From Desulfoscipio sp. XC116 (GTDB taxonomy: Bacteria > Bacillota > Desulfotomaculia > Desulfotomaculales > Desulfallaceae), in contig NZ_CP156660.1 in the NCBI RefSeq assembly GCF_039851975.1, positions 3,477,035 through 3,541,034 on the forward strand: a stretch of DNA of 64,000 nt, in the 5' to 3' direction. A program made the translations under genes and the position numbers. The notes under the pieces were generated by a model. That model did no database searches. It was not told where the DNA came from and was given only the letters and a program-made list of their open reading frames with translations. Within the stretch, counting starts at the first letter, position 1. The number at the start of each line of letters is the position of its first letter. Of the stretch, positions 43,354 through 53,041 are shown piece by piece.

Positions 43354-45960
43354 TTAAGCGTGCGGGTCATCGTAAGCGCGCAGCAAAATTTCGGCCAGTT
43401 CTTCAATTAAAGGCATGCGCGGGTTGGCGGTAGTGGATTGATCGAGAAATGCTTTTTCGGCCAGCTCGGGCACCTTTTGCTTAAACAGCGCGACGTCAAT
43501 ATCGCACTGGGCAAAGGTATCCGGTATACCCACGTCAGCCCGCAGTTTTGCTACCCCGGCTATAAGGCTGTCTACCCCCTCTTCCACGCTGCCTGCCGGC
43601 ATACCTAAAAAAGCGGCTATTTGCCGGTACTTTTCCGGGGCCTGGAAATACTCGTACTGCGGAAAAGAAGCGAACTTGCTGGGCAGTCCCGCATTATACC
43701 GGATCACATGGGGCAGCAAAATAGCGTTGGCCCGGCCGTGGGTAATGTGAAACTCGCCGCCCAACTTATGAGCCAAGCTATGACAAATGCCTAAAAAGGC
43801 GTTGGTGAAAGCCATACCCGCTATGCAAGAGGCATTATGCATTTTACTCCGGGCGGTAAAGTTATCCTTCTCCCCGTAGCTGGCGAGCAAATAATTAAAC
43901 ACCAGCTCGGTAGCTTTCATAGCCATGGCATCGGTATAGTCCGAAGCCATCACCGATACATAAGCCTCCAGGGCATGGGTCAGCACATCAAGACCGGTGT
44001 CCGCGATAACCGCCGGGGGCAGCGTACCAACAAAATCCGGGTCTATAATTGCCACATCTGGAGTCAGCTCATAATCCGCCAGGGGATACTTAATATCCTG
44101 GCCCTTGTGAGTAATCACGGCAAAGGCACTGACCTCCGAACCGGTGCCGCTGGTGGTGGGTATGGCCACCATCCGGGCCTGCCGCCCCAGCTTGGGGTAT
44201 TTATAAGTGCGTTTGCGGATATCCAAGAACTTCAGTTTTAGAAAGTCAAACTCCACCTCGGGATGTTCATAAAACAGCCACATGGCCTTGGCGGCGTCGA
44301 TGGGCGAACCGCCACCCAGCGCAATGATAGTATCCGGGCGAAATTGTTTCATTACCTCGACGCCCTTTTGCACCGTTTCCACCGACGGGTCGGGCTCCAC
44401 ATCGGAAAAAATCTCTACACTGACCTGATTATTGCGCTTGTTTAAGTGATATACCACCTTGTCCACAAAACCCAGCTTGACTATACCCGGATCGGTAACT
44501 ATGATAGCCCTGGCCACACCCTGCATTTTTTGCAGATACTGCACCGAACCCGAAGTGAAATAGATGCGTTCGGGTACTTTGAACCACAGCAGTTTATCCC
44601 GCCGACCGGTAACCCGCTTGATATTAATAAGGTTGTCCACGCTTACGTTGGAGGTAGTGGCGTTATGTCCCATCGAGCCGCAACCCAGAGTCAGCGAAGG
44701 CATATTGACATTGTATAAATCCCCAATAGCCCCGTGGGTTGCCGGGGAGTTGATGATAATTCGCCCGGTACGCATACGCCGGGAAAATTCAGCCACCACA
44801 TCCTTATCTTCGGTGTGCAGCACCGCCGAGTGCCCCAGGCCGCCAAAGCCCACTATTTCCTCACAGCGACTGATACCCTCCCGGTAACCGTCAACTTGAT
44901 AGCAAGCCAGTATGGGACTTAGTTTTTCCATAGATAGGGGATGTCCCGGACCCACTCCTTGCTGGAGCGCCACCAGCACTTTAGTTTCCCGGGGCACTTC
45001 AAAACCCGCCATTTGCGCGATATCGCAGGCAGATTGTCCTACAATGGCCTGATTTAAAGCACAGTCTTCCCCTTTTACCGCCATAGCCTCAAGCTTGCTT
45101 GTCTCCTGCTCGTCTAAGAAATAACAGCCGTAGGTCTTCATTAAATCAGTAACTTCCTGAAAAATCTCCCGGTCTATAACCACCGACTGTTCGGAAGCGC
45201 AGATCAAGCCATTATCGAAAGTTTTACTTAAAATCAAATCGGTTACCGCCCGCTTAATGTGCGCTGTTTTTTCAATATAGCAGGGTACATTACCCGGACC
45301 CACCCCCAGAGCCGGCTTGCCCGTGCTGTAAGCGGCCTGCACCAGACCGGCCCCACCGGTAGCCAGAATTAATTGCACTCCGGGGTGATTCATTAAGTAC
45401 CGGGTAGCCTCCAATGAGGACTCTTCAATCCAGCCGATACAGTTTTCCGGCGCCCCGGCGGCCACCGCCGCATCAAGCATTACCCGGGCCGCCGCCGCAC
45501 TGCATTTTTGTCCCCCGGGATGAAAACTAAAAATCACCGGGTTGGCTGTTTTAATACATATCAGTGCTTTAAACATAGTTGTGGAGGTAGGATTGGTCAC
45601 GGGAATTATAGCGGCAATCACTCCCACGGGCTCAGCCACTTCCATTAGATCCTCTTCCTCATTAATACTGATTACCCCTATGGTCTTTTTGTACTTAATA
45701 CTGTGATAGACCGATTCCGTGGCAAATATATTTTTAATCGATTTATCTTCGTAAACCCCCCTTTTGGTTTCCCGCACCGCCAGCCGGGCCAGTTCCATAT
45801 GCCGGTCCAGCCCGGCCAAGGCCATATTCCGAACAATATCGTCAATCTGCCGCTGAGACAGTCGCATTAAAGCCTGCCGGGCCTGCTCCGCTTTTTCCAC
45901 CAGCTTATCTACCATTAAATGCTGCTCATCGCCAATATATTTAATATTCTGCTCACTCAC
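43354..45960 (-). CDS. adhE: Bifunctional aldehyde-alcohol dehydrogenase AdhE
   Basis: A fusion of about 868 residues: N-terminal CoA-acylating aldehyde dehydrogenase with catalytic Cys in FDNGLICASEQS and the GVGPGNVPCYI loop, then an iron-dependent alcohol dehydrogenase with ALGGGSPIDAAKAMW and the metal-site His residues in the AFTNAFLGICHSLAHKLGG segment. Known: it reduces acetyl-CoA to ethanol through acetaldehyde with NADH and forms spirosomes. Start GTG 45960 has GGTGG about 7 bases upstream; the ORF extends to 46008. Monocistronic. Confidence 0.92.
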   Translation of the reverse strand: MSEQNIKYIGDEQHLMVDKLVEKAEQARQALMRLSQRQIDDIVRNMALAGLDRHMELARLAVRETKRGVYEDKSIKNIFATESVYHSIKYKKTIGVISINEEEDLMEVAEPVGVIAAIIPVTNPTSTTMFKALICIKTANPVIFSFHPGGQKCSAAAARVMLDAAVAAGAPENCIGWIEESSLEATRYLMNHPGVQLILATGGAGLVQAAYSTGKPALGVGPGNVPCYIEKTAHIKRAVTDLILSKTFDNGLICASEQSVVIDREIFQEVTDLMKTYGCYFLDEQETSKLEAMAVKGEDCALNQAIVGQSACDIAQMAGFEVPRETKVLVALQQGVGPGHPLSMEKLSPILACYQVDGYREGISRCEEIVGFGGLGHSAVLHTEDKDVVAEFSRRMRTGRIIINSPATHGAIGDLYNVNMPSLTLGCGSMGHNATTSNVSVDNLINIKRVTGRRDKLLWFKVPERIYFTSGSVQYLQKMQGVARAIIVTDPGIVKLGFVDKVVYHLNKRNNQVSVEIFSDVEPDPSVETVQKGVEVMKQFRPDTIIALGGGSPIDAAKAMWLFYEHPEVEFDFLKLKFLDIRKRTYKYPKLGRQARMVAIPTTSGTGSEVSAFAVITHKGQDIKYPLADYELTPDVAIIDPDFVGTLPPAVIADTGLDVLTHALEAYVSVMASDYTDAMAMKATELVFNYLLASYGEKDNFTARSKMHNASCIAGMAFTNAFLGICHSLAHKLGGEFHITHGRANAILLPHVIRYNAGLPSKFASFPQYEYFQAPEKYRQIAAFLGMPAGSVEEGVDSLIAGVAKLRADVGIPDTFAQCDIDVALFKQKVPELAEKAFLDQSTTANPRMPLIEELAEILLRAYDDPHA

Positions 45961-46283
45961 TGCCTGTCCACCATCCTTTATCATTCCTGTATAATACAAC
46001 CCCGACATCTCCCGGGCGACATCCGTTGTCTATCACCAATGCCGGCAAAAAAGCTCTTATAACGTTTCCACAGTCATATCTTCCGCCAAGACTTTGTTAG
46101 ATATGATATAATGCGAATTACTGCTTATTATAGCCGGGTAACTGCTGGTGTATGAATTAAAACGCATCATCTTAAATAATCTATAGGATGGGAATTATAT
46201 CGCTATGTCGGTAAATATAATGTCTTAATATAATCAGGCGCATGTAAGGTAAGAAAACACGAGTTGATAAGGAGGGCTAAAAA
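45961..46283. other. Intergenic region upstream of adhE
   Basis: AT-rich and without a gene. It must hold the adhE promoter on the minus strand; I cannot single out a confident consensus. Confidence 0.35.
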
Positions 46284-46312
46284 GCAGAGCATACCAGATT
46301 GGTATGCTCTGC
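46284..46312 (-). terminator. Terminator of larB
   Basis: Perfect 12-bp stem GCAGAGCATACC / GGTATGCTCTGC followed on the minus strand by TTTTT, 39 bases after the larB stop. Confidence 0.85.
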
Positions 46313-46350
46313 CTGGAAAGACTATCGGCATCATAATGAAAGTGAACTTT

Positions 46351-47109
46351 TTAATATTTATCCACCAAACGTATTATCGCATCGGCCAGCGTGGCAGCAC
46401 CGAAACCATTATCAATATTTACCACACCCACACCGGAAGCGCAGCTGTTCAACATGCCAAGCAGCGCCGCCAATCCCTGAAAACTGGCCCCGTAACCCAC
46501 GCTGGTGGGCACAGCGATAACCGGCTGTTCCACCAGCCCGCCCACCACACTGGCCAGAGCTCCTTCCATACCCGCCACCACAATGACTACCTGTGCCCAC
46601 GTAAACATTTCCAGTTTATCCAGCAGACGATGAATACCGGCTACGCCTACATCATAGCACCTGCGCACCTGATTGCCCATCACTTCGGCAGTGACCGCCG
46701 CCTCCTCCGCCACCGGCAGATCAGCAGTGCCGGCTGTGACCACCAGCACATTACCTCTGGGCACGGGGCGTTCACCGCGACATATCACGATAGTTCGGGC
46801 TAGTTCCGAGTAAACCGCATCACCCAAGACAGCCCGCACCGCCTCAAAAACTTCCCAATCGGCCCGGGTAGCCAAGACAGTGTGGTTATTACGACTTAAT
46901 CTTTCCATTATCTCTACAATCTGCCGGATAGTCTTACCCTGACAGAAAACCACCTCGGGAAAACCTTTACGCAACGCCCGGTGATGATCAAGCTTGGCAA
47001 AACCGATATCCTCATAAGGTAAAGCTTTTAGTTTATCTAAAGCGTCATCCACATCCAGACGGCCTTCATTTACATCCAATAATAATTGGCGCAGTTCAGC
47101 ACTGGTCAT
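46351..47109 (-). CDS. larB: LarB, nickel-pincer cofactor biosynthesis carboxylase
   Basis: A 252-residue AIR-carboxylase (PurE-like) protein: VLVVTAGTADLPVAEEAA, VCYDVGVAGIHRLL-type segment (RCYDVGVAGIHRLL), VVIVVAGMEGALASVVGGLV, and PVIAVPTSVGYGASFQGLAA. Known: LarB carboxylates and hydrolyses NaAD to make the precursor of the lactate-racemase nickel-pincer cofactor. GGGAG precedes the ATG. LarA, LarC and LarE are not in the window, so it is an orphan here. Confidence 0.94.
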   Translation of the reverse strand: MTSAELRQLLLDVNEGRLDVDDALDKLKALPYEDIGFAKLDHHRALRKGFPEVVFCQGKTIRQIVEIMERLSRNNHTVLATRADWEVFEAVRAVLGDAVYSELARTIVICRGERPVPRGNVLVVTAGTADLPVAEEAAVTAEVMGNQVRRCYDVGVAGIHRLLDKLEMFTWAQVVIVVAGMEGALASVVGGLVEQPVIAVPTSVGYGASFQGLAALLGMLNSCASGVGVVNIDNGFGAATLADAIIRLVDKY

Positions 47110-47396
47110 AGCACATTCTCCCTACCGTATCGTATATTAAAACGCATATTCCTGTATCTATTATATCGTATTAATACACTTCATGCCTTTAAATCAGCTG
47201 TTGTAATGTAAAGAATAATCCACGCCTGCCAAATCATTATCAAAAACGTCATACCTTGCCTTAACTTACCCCTGCGTGCCAAACTTTCTAATCCTTTGGA
47301 ACATCTGTCAATTTAGCATATATTTGACCAATGCTTTACTTGTCCAGTTATTTTATAATCTTTATGTGATTAAAAATACTATGTAAGGAGGCTATC

Positions 47397-48719
47397 ATGA
47401 TATCACCGTGTAAAAAGCATCTTTCTATCATCCTTACCGCTTTTTTATTGTTTTTCGTAATTAGTGTGCCCGCATCCCAAGCAGCATTGCCGCTAAAACA
47501 AGGGTACCGGGGAGCGGACGTGCTGACCCTGCAGCAGCAGCTGCAAACACTGGGTTACTTTCAGACCAACCCCACCGGCTATTTTGGCCCCATTACAACC
47601 AATTCGATATTAAAACTACAGGCAGATTATCAATTAGGAGCCGACGGTATTGTAGGAACGCAGACCAACCAATTAATCAACAATTTACTGGGCTATACCG
47701 CACCGCCGTCAAACAATCCCCCAGCCAAGTCCGAAAAGGAAGTGCTTGGTTTTTATGTTTGCAACGAATATCCAATCCCATCTTCCTACGCCACCCTGGA
47801 GAAGCAAGAAGAGACCATAACCTCCATTTCCCCATTCTGGTACAGGCTCGACAGAAATAACCCGGGGAAACTGGAACAATACGGCAATGACACGCCACAG
47901 GAAATGAACCAGGTTCTTAAATTCACTAAAGCCAACAATATTAAAAACTATGCCCTGGTACATAACTTGCTGTACGGAAATTCCTCCGTGGGACGGGATG
48001 TGCTTCACGCAGCGCTGGTCAACCCGGACACTCGCTGGGCATTGGTAATGAATATATATGAATTACTAAAAAGCAGCGGTTTTAACGGCGTGTGTATTGA
48101 TATTGAAGATATGCATGCCTGGGATCGCGAACTTTATATCCAGTTTTTGGCTGAACTATCCGCCCAGCTAAAGCCCGCGGGTTATGAAATCATAGCCTGC
48201 GTACCCTCCAGGACCACCGACAAGGTTACCGGCGGCTGGGGTGACAACTTCGATTTTGCCAAGGTGGGCCGGTATGCCGATATGGTAGCCGTCATGGCTT
48301 ACGATGAGCATACCGCAGGCAGCAAAGCCGGCCCCATAGCCTCTTCGGCTTATATTGAACGGGTAATTAAATATGCCCTGTCCAAGCTGCCGCCTGAAAA
48401 AATACTGCTGGGCGTAGCCGGGTATGGTTTTGATTGGAATTACGGGCTGGGCAACTCCCGTTACCTTTCATACCAGCTGGCTGTGGAGACAGCTAAAAAA
48501 TATAAAGTAAGTGTGCAATGGGATAACAGTAGTCAGGCACCCTATTTTAACTACACCGACCAAAACGGTCACTGGCACAGCGTTTATTTTGAAAACTCCA
48601 GCAGCTTGGCCTTCAAATTGGATGCGGTAAATAAGTACAACCTGAAAGGCATCGCCCTGTGGCGCCTGGGCATGGAAGACCCGGACAGCTGGCGGGTTAT
48701 TAAAGATAAATTAAGGTAA
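47397..48719 (+). CDS. GH18 glycosidase with peptidoglycan-binding domain (spore hydrolase type)
   Basis: A 440-residue secreted protein: signal peptide (about residues 1-29, ending SQAA), one PG-binding_1 repeat (GYRGADVLTLQQQLQTLGY, residues about 36-95), then a GH18 domain (about 115-440) with the acid motif GVCIDIEDM, AVMAYDEHT and LGVAGYGFDW. Known: SleL/YaaH-type GH18 enzymes cleave spore cortex fragments during germination. The catalytic motif ends in Glu after DI, as in family members. AAGGAGG before ATG. A strong hairpin follows. Confidence 0.92.
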   Translation: MISPCKKHLSIILTAFLLFFVISVPASQAALPLKQGYRGADVLTLQQQLQTLGYFQTNPTGYFGPITTNSILKLQADYQLGADGIVGTQTNQLINNLLGYTAPPSNNPPAKSEKEVLGFYVCNEYPIPSSYATLEKQEETITSISPFWYRLDRNNPGKLEQYGNDTPQEMNQVLKFTKANNIKNYALVHNLLYGNSSVGRDVLHAALVNPDTRWALVMNIYELLKSSGFNGVCIDIEDMHAWDRELYIQFLAELSAQLKPAGYEIIACVPSRTTDKVTGGWGDNFDFAKVGRYADMVAVMAYDEHTAGSKAGPIASSAYIERVIKYALSKLPPEKILLGVAGYGFDWNYGLGNSRYLSYQLAVETAKKYKVSVQWDNSSQAPYFNYTDQNGHWHSVYFENSSSLAFKLDAVNKYNLKGIALWRLGMEDPDSWRVIKDKLR

Positions 48720-48756
48720 TGCAATCTAATATTTTTGGATTAGATTCTTGTCAAGT

Positions 48757-48807
48757 AAAGTTTTCAGCCCTTGTTCCCTCACAACGGAAACAAGGGCTGA
48801 AAACTTT
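48757..48807. terminator. Bidirectional terminator
   Basis: AAAGTTTTCAGCCCTTGTT / AACAAGGGCTGAAAACTTT, a 19-bp stem with A/T-rich outer part that serves both directions. A smaller hairpin AATCTAAT / ATTAGATT precedes it at 48723-48746. Confidence 0.75.
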
Positions 48808-48808
48808 A

Positions 48809-49111
48809 TTATGGCACACCATACAAATTATCCAGCCACTCGGCCACATATCCGGCAGTACTCTCCCAGCCCGGCTCGCCGATTACCCAGTGCGTGTGGT
48901 CAAGCTCCCTGTAAGTGGCTAAGGGCTTATATTTTTCCGCCACCTTTCTGGCTGCCAATGCCGGGGTAACTTTATCCTCTTTACCGGCAATAACCAATAC
49001 CGGACATGTAATCTTTCGGGAGTTCACCCGGGAGGCCCGGCCCGGATCCAAAAACCAAAAACCAATTTCAAAAGCCGCACGGCCCGATTCATATACAAAT
49101 TGGCTATATAT
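48809..49111 (-). pseudogene. C-terminal remnant of an alpha/beta-hydrolase
   Basis: The frame reads CPVLVIAGKEDKVTPALAAR (the beta-strand with the catalytic Asp) and ELDHTHWVIGEPGWES (the catalytic His). This is the C-terminal third of an alpha/beta-hydrolase. Upstream the frame runs through FVYESGRAAFEIGFWF to a TGA at 49112-49114 with no ribosome site, and the nucleophile elbow is missing. I call it a truncated gene. Confidence 0.75.
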
Positions 49112-49207
49112 TCACCACAGAAAACATGTTTTAAAAAGCGGATTACATACTATTGCCGTTATCAGGCAAAATAATTATAACTTCGCATTAAAGGAGATGA
49201 TATACTC

Positions 49208-49468
49208 ATGAGTACGCAATTTTACCAGCAGCGGCAACCGGGACAAATTATGCCTGAACCCCCCAGTGTAAATAGCACCAAGGATCATCTTTACCTAAAA
49301 GACGCCCTTGCCTGGGAGCTCACGGCCATGAAAATGATCTACCACGGTGCCAGGAACTGTACAGATCCGGAAATCCGGGATTACCTGGACCGGGCCGGAC
49401 AAATGCATCAAGTGCACTACCAAATACTATTAAACCATCTTAACCCCGCCAATACAGCCAGTCACTAA
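49208..49468 (+). CDS. CotF-like spore coat protein, short
   Basis: An 86-residue protein with a Gln/Pro-rich N-terminus and a helical body (DHLYLKDALAWELTAMKMIY, then CTDPEIRDYLDRAGQMHQVH), as in small CotF/ferritin-like coat proteins. AAAGGAGATG before the ATG. It is 27 bases upstream of a second coat gene and forms an operon with it. Presumably sigma-K or sigma-E controlled; no promoter is assigned. Confidence 0.82.
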   Translation: MSTQFYQQRQPGQIMPEPPSVNSTKDHLYLKDALAWELTAMKMIYHGARNCTDPEIRDYLDRAGQMHQVHYQILLNHLNPANTASH

Positions 49469-49494
49469 GAAATCTATTTAGGGAGGTTTGAATT

Positions 49495-49959
49495 ATGTTT
49501 AATCAACAGCAAAACATGAGCGGCTGGCCCGGCCTGCCGGGCGGCCAATACATACCGGGCCAGCCGGGCATGCCAGGCCGGCAAGGTATGCAAAGCCAGC
49601 AAAGCATGATGGGTCTGCAGCAGAACCAGAACACAATTAAAAATCCCCAGTCCAATCTGGTACCAGAGATAAAAAGCGCCCGCATCAACGACCGGGACAC
49701 CTTGAATTTCGCCTTGGCCCAGGAAAAATATATTACAGACAATTTAAATGTATTTGCCCGCGAAGCCAGCCACAGGCAGCTGCATAACGATGTGATGCGC
49801 ATTTTTAACGAAACCCACGCCATGGCCAGAGAACTTTTTGACCTTATGTTTAGAAAAGGCTGGTACACCCTGGAGCCCGAACAGCCGCCTAAAATGGCGC
49901 AAACATACCAGCAATTCGGCCAGTACAGCACCCAGTTTCCCTACCCCATGAGCCAATAG
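49495..49959 (+). CDS. CotF family spore coat protein
   Basis: A 154-residue coat protein: Gly/Pro/Gln/Met-rich N-terminus (repeats such as GQPGMPGRQGMQ, about residues 8-50) and a CotF helical domain (about 60-130; NDRDTLNFALAQEKYITDNL, ETHAMARELFDLMFRKGWY). GGGAGG before ATG. Cotranscribed with 49208-49468. A perfect 14-bp hairpin follows. Confidence 0.88.
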   Translation: MFNQQQNMSGWPGLPGGQYIPGQPGMPGRQGMQSQQSMMGLQQNQNTIKNPQSNLVPEIKSARINDRDTLNFALAQEKYITDNLNVFAREASHRQLHNDVMRIFNETHAMARELFDLMFRKGWYTLEPEQPPKMAQTYQQFGQYSTQFPYPMSQ

Positions 49960-50020
49960 GGAATTAAACTTAACCTTCAATACGCAACGGTTTAGCCGAG
50001 GCATGCACAGACCATAAGTT

Positions 50021-50052
50021 AGAAGGAGGCTGTTGCAAAACAGCCTCCTTCT
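50021..50052. terminator. Hairpin between converging coat and TetR genes
   Basis: AGAAGGAGGCTGTT / AACAGCCTCCTTCT, perfect 14-bp stem, 4-base loop GCAA. Confidence 0.65.
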
Positions 50053-50083
50053 AAAGTAAAGCTTTTATGCCGCCAATACTGAT

Positions 50084-50653
50084 TTAACTGACGCCATTCC
50101 GCCCCGCAAAACCGTATATAAAAAGCTCTACCAACTGACTGACGGCCTCATCTAAAGTAAATCCATTATCCAGAACAAATTCAGGATTGATTACCGCACG
50201 GATAGAAGCTAAAAAGGCAGCCATAAAAATTTGCGGGTGGATATTCCGGGCATGACTTTTTTTTACCATGATTAGCTTGATAAAACGCTGAATCCTTTGC
50301 GCTCTGAACTCTTCGATTTTTTTCCAAAAATGAGGATAATGCACCCGCAAATCTCCCAATACAAGCGGGTTGATAAGTTTCCCGGCGCTTTGCGTAAAAT
50401 GTTTAACCAGCTCTTCAAACATATCCGTCGGTTCTTTCCCTTCATTAGCAATAATAATTTGTTCAATGCCGCCGGCCACGGAGGCCATAAACTCATCAAG
50501 CACAGCCTCAATTATTTCTTCTTTGCCGGAGAAATAGCGGTAAACCGTCCTTTTGCTCATGCCCGCCTGAGCGGCCAGTTCATCCATGGTAACATTATAG
50601 AACCCCCGCGTATGAGATAATTCCGTTAAAGCTGCTATGATTCGTTTTCTCAT
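50084..50653 (-). CDS. TetR family regulator
   Basis: A 189-residue TetR: N-terminal HTH (NVTMDELAAQAGMSKRTVYRYFSGKEEII, in which AGMSKRTVYRYF is the recognition helix) and an all-helical ligand domain. It is the last gene of the ABC export unit on the minus strand and the likely local regulator, perhaps acting at the inverted repeat upstream of hlyD. Ligand unknown. Confidence 0.88.
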   Translation of the reverse strand: MRKRIIAALTELSHTRGFYNVTMDELAAQAGMSKRTVYRYFSGKEEIIEAVLDEFMASVAGGIEQIIIANEGKEPTDMFEELVKHFTQSAGKLINPLVLGDLRVHYPHFWKKIEEFRAQRIQRFIKLIMVKKSHARNIHPQIFMAAFLASIRAVINPEFVLDNGFTLDEAVSQLVELFIYGFAGRNGVS

Positions 50654-50776
50654 TAGTACCTGGCACTCCCTTAGTTAATAGACTTTGCCGAACTTTAATT
50701 CCCTTATCCGTTAATATTTTCATTACCATGCCATAATAATATCATAGTTGGTTACGGCACTTTCAACATCAATCCG

Positions 50777-51886
50777 CTAAGCGATCCTTTTCTTAAACTT
50801 TAATATACTGAGCGTCAAAAGCACCACGGAAAATACCAGCAGGGAAAAAACCTGCCCCACCAGATAGGGAAATCCGATGCCCTTTAATACTATGCCCCTG
50901 ATAATATCCAGATAATAAGTCAGCGGAATCAAACTGCTAAGATAATAGATGAATTTGGGCATGGCATCTCTGGGAAACATGAAACCCGACAGCAATATGC
51001 TGGGCAGCATCACAAAGAAGGACATCTGGAACGCCTGCATCTGGGATTTGGCAATGTTGGAAATCAATATGCCCAGGCCCAGTGACGCAGTAATAAAGAA
51101 AAGGGTCAACAGGTAAAGCTCCAGTAGATTACCCCTGATAGGCACGTGAAATACAATCACCCCCACCAATAAGGCAACAGTGATTTGCAGATAGCCCAGT
51201 ACAATGTAGGGTATTATTTTACCGATCATCAACTCGTATGACTTAATGGGCGTTACAATCAGCTGTTCCAGAGTGCCCCGTTCCCGCTCCCGTACAATGC
51301 CCATGGAAGTCATGATTACCATGGTCATGGTCACAATGATCCCCAGAATGGCCGGCACCATGTAATAAGCGGTGATACCGTCCGGATTATACCAGGGCCG
51401 TACCCTGATATCATAGGGGGGACCTTTAAACTGTTTGCTTCGCGCCAATATTTCCTGTGATTTGATAAGGCCAATGGAATTGGCCACGGCCATAGCCTGG
51501 TTGGCCACCATGTTATCGCTGGCATCCACGATCACCTGCACCGGTCCGGATTCGCCCCGTTTGATACTGCGGGCAAAGTCGGGCGGGAAAATTATACCCA
51601 CCTTGACCTCGCCGCTGTCAATCATTTGATTAACTTCAGCATAGCTGTTTACCGAGCCGGTAAGGTCAAAATAGCCCGAAGCGCCAAAAGCCTCCAGCAA
51701 ATCCCGGCTCTCCACCGAAAGAGACTGATCAAAGACCACGGTGGGTATGTGCTTAACCTCGGTCTGAATAGCATAGCCGAACAACAACAGCTGCACCAGC
51801 GGCAGCATAAACACCAAACCCAGCGTCATTCGATCCCGGCGCATCTGCAATACTTCTTTATGTAAAACAGCAATAATCCTGCTCAT
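50777..51886 (-). CDS. ABC-2 type transporter permease (YhhJ/YbhR-like)
   Basis: A 369-residue permease: N-terminal helix (LGLVFMLPLVQLLLFGYAIQ), a large extracytoplasmic domain (about 45-165), and five C-terminal helices with the ABC-2 segment RERERGTLEQLIVTPIKSYE. Known: such permeases pair with ATPases and an HlyD-type protein for drug or lipid export. It follows the two ATPase genes but is separated by 228 bases that hold a dispersed repeat. Confidence 0.9.
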   Translation of the reverse strand: MSRIIAVLHKEVLQMRRDRMTLGLVFMLPLVQLLLFGYAIQTEVKHIPTVVFDQSLSVESRDLLEAFGASGYFDLTGSVNSYAEVNQMIDSGEVKVGIIFPPDFARSIKRGESGPVQVIVDASDNMVANQAMAVANSIGLIKSQEILARSKQFKGPPYDIRVRPWYNPDGITAYYMVPAILGIIVTMTMVIMTSMGIVRERERGTLEQLIVTPIKSYELMIGKIIPYIVLGYLQITVALLVGVIVFHVPIRGNLLELYLLTLFFITASLGLGILISNIAKSQMQAFQMSFFVMLPSILLSGFMFPRDAMPKFIYYLSSLIPLTYYLDIIRGIVLKGIGFPYLVGQVFSLLVFSVVLLTLSILKFKKRIA

Positions 51887-51945
51887 CGGAGCACCCCCTT
51901 CAGGTGATTAGATCATCATTTAATGCCGGAAAATATAGCTTAGCT

Positions 51946-52039
51946 TGTCATTGCGCGAAGCGAAGCGACGCGACGCGGCAATCTCATGTTGGGCTGTTTA
52001 CACAGTTTGGGATTGCTTCGCTTGCGCTCGCAATGACAG
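51946..52039. repeat. Dispersed palindromic repeat, copy 2
   Basis: Bounded by TTGTCATTGCGCGAAGCGAA and CTTGCGCTCGCAATGACAG, with inner GGCAATCTC / GGGATTGCTTCG. It is a shorter copy whose core differs from copies 1 and 3. It sits inside the operon gap between the second ATPase and the permease; the outer GACAGTTGCAAAACATACCA (52035-52053) is also found at copy 3. Confidence 0.8.
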
Positions 52040-52114
52040 TTGCAAAACATACCAGGAAAAAGTAATCTGAGTTTTTTCAACAACATGCCTAAAAGCCCCA
52101 TTCCAAGTGCCTTG

Positions 52115-53041
52115 TTAATCCATGAAGCCGAGCGCCTGTTGGTTTTTACCAGCCAGAGCAATAAAGACGTCCTCCAGTGATGGAGTGATGGGTTTGGGTA
52201 AGGCTCCCGCGAATTCCGCCAAAGCCGTCAGACTGGCCTTACTTTCCAGCAATACGTGCAGCAGCGGACCATGCACAGAACATTCCTTTACGTAAGGCAG
52301 TCGTTCGATGCCGTCCAGGCGGTCCATGGCGTCGGGCAAATCCAATTCCACCAGGCAGCCTTCCAAAACGTTGCGTTTCAGGTTGTCCGGAGTATCCACG
52401 GCCATCAGCCGGCCGGACGAAATAAAGGCAATTTTATCACAATACTCGGCTTCGTCCATAAAATGTGTGGTGACCATTACCGTAGTGCCTTCACCGGCCA
52501 AACGCCTGATGATATTAAAAAAACGACGCCTGCTGGTGGGGCTCACCCCGCTGGTGGGCTCATCAAGAAATACTATGGCGGGCCGGGCGATAATAGCACA
52601 GCCCAACGCCAGCCTTTGCTTCCAGCCGCCGCTTAAATTAGCCGCCAGCTCATCTTCCCGGCCGGTCAAGCCGGCCATGTCCATCATTTCCCGCACCCGG
52701 TTTTTCCTTTCCCGACGGGATATATTATACAACCCGGCATAAAAATGCAGGTTTTCACCGGCGGTTAAATCATCATACAAACTAAATTTTTGGGACATAT
52801 AGCCGATACGACGCTTTATTTCTTCGGTTTCCCGCACCAGGTCGCGGCCTAAAACAGCAGCCGTGCCCGATGTTGGTTCCAGTATGCCGCAGAGCATCCG
52901 TATAACAGTGGATTTACCCGCTCCGTTGGGTCCCAGAAAACCATAAATATCCCCCGGTTCAATCTGCATGGTTAATTTATCCACAGCCGTAAAACTGCCG
53001 AAAACCTTGGTCAATTGGTCGGTAGTTACCGTGTATTTCAC
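52115..53041 (-). CDS. ABC transporter ATP-binding protein (second ATPase)
   Basis: A 308-residue ATPase: Walker A GPNGAGKST, Q-loop MSQKFSLYDDL, signature LSGGWKQRLALG and Walker B AIVFLDEPTSGV. The C-terminal 70 residues are the regulatory extension of this family. GTG 53041 shares one base with the upstream TAG (TAGTG), so translation is coupled to the first ATPase. Two ATPases with one permease match the YbhF-type layout, here as separate genes. Confidence 0.92.
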   Translation of the reverse strand: MKYTVTTDQLTKVFGSFTAVDKLTMQIEPGDIYGFLGPNGAGKSTVIRMLCGILEPTSGTAAVLGRDLVRETEEIKRRIGYMSQKFSLYDDLTAGENLHFYAGLYNISRRERKNRVREMMDMAGLTGREDELAANLSGGWKQRLALGCAIIARPAIVFLDEPTSGVSPTSRRRFFNIIRRLAGEGTTVMVTTHFMDEAEYCDKIAFISSGRLMAVDTPDNLKRNVLEGCLVELDLPDAMDRLDGIERLPYVKECSVHGPLLHVLLESKASLTALAEFAGALPKPITPSLEDVFIALAGKNQQALGFMD

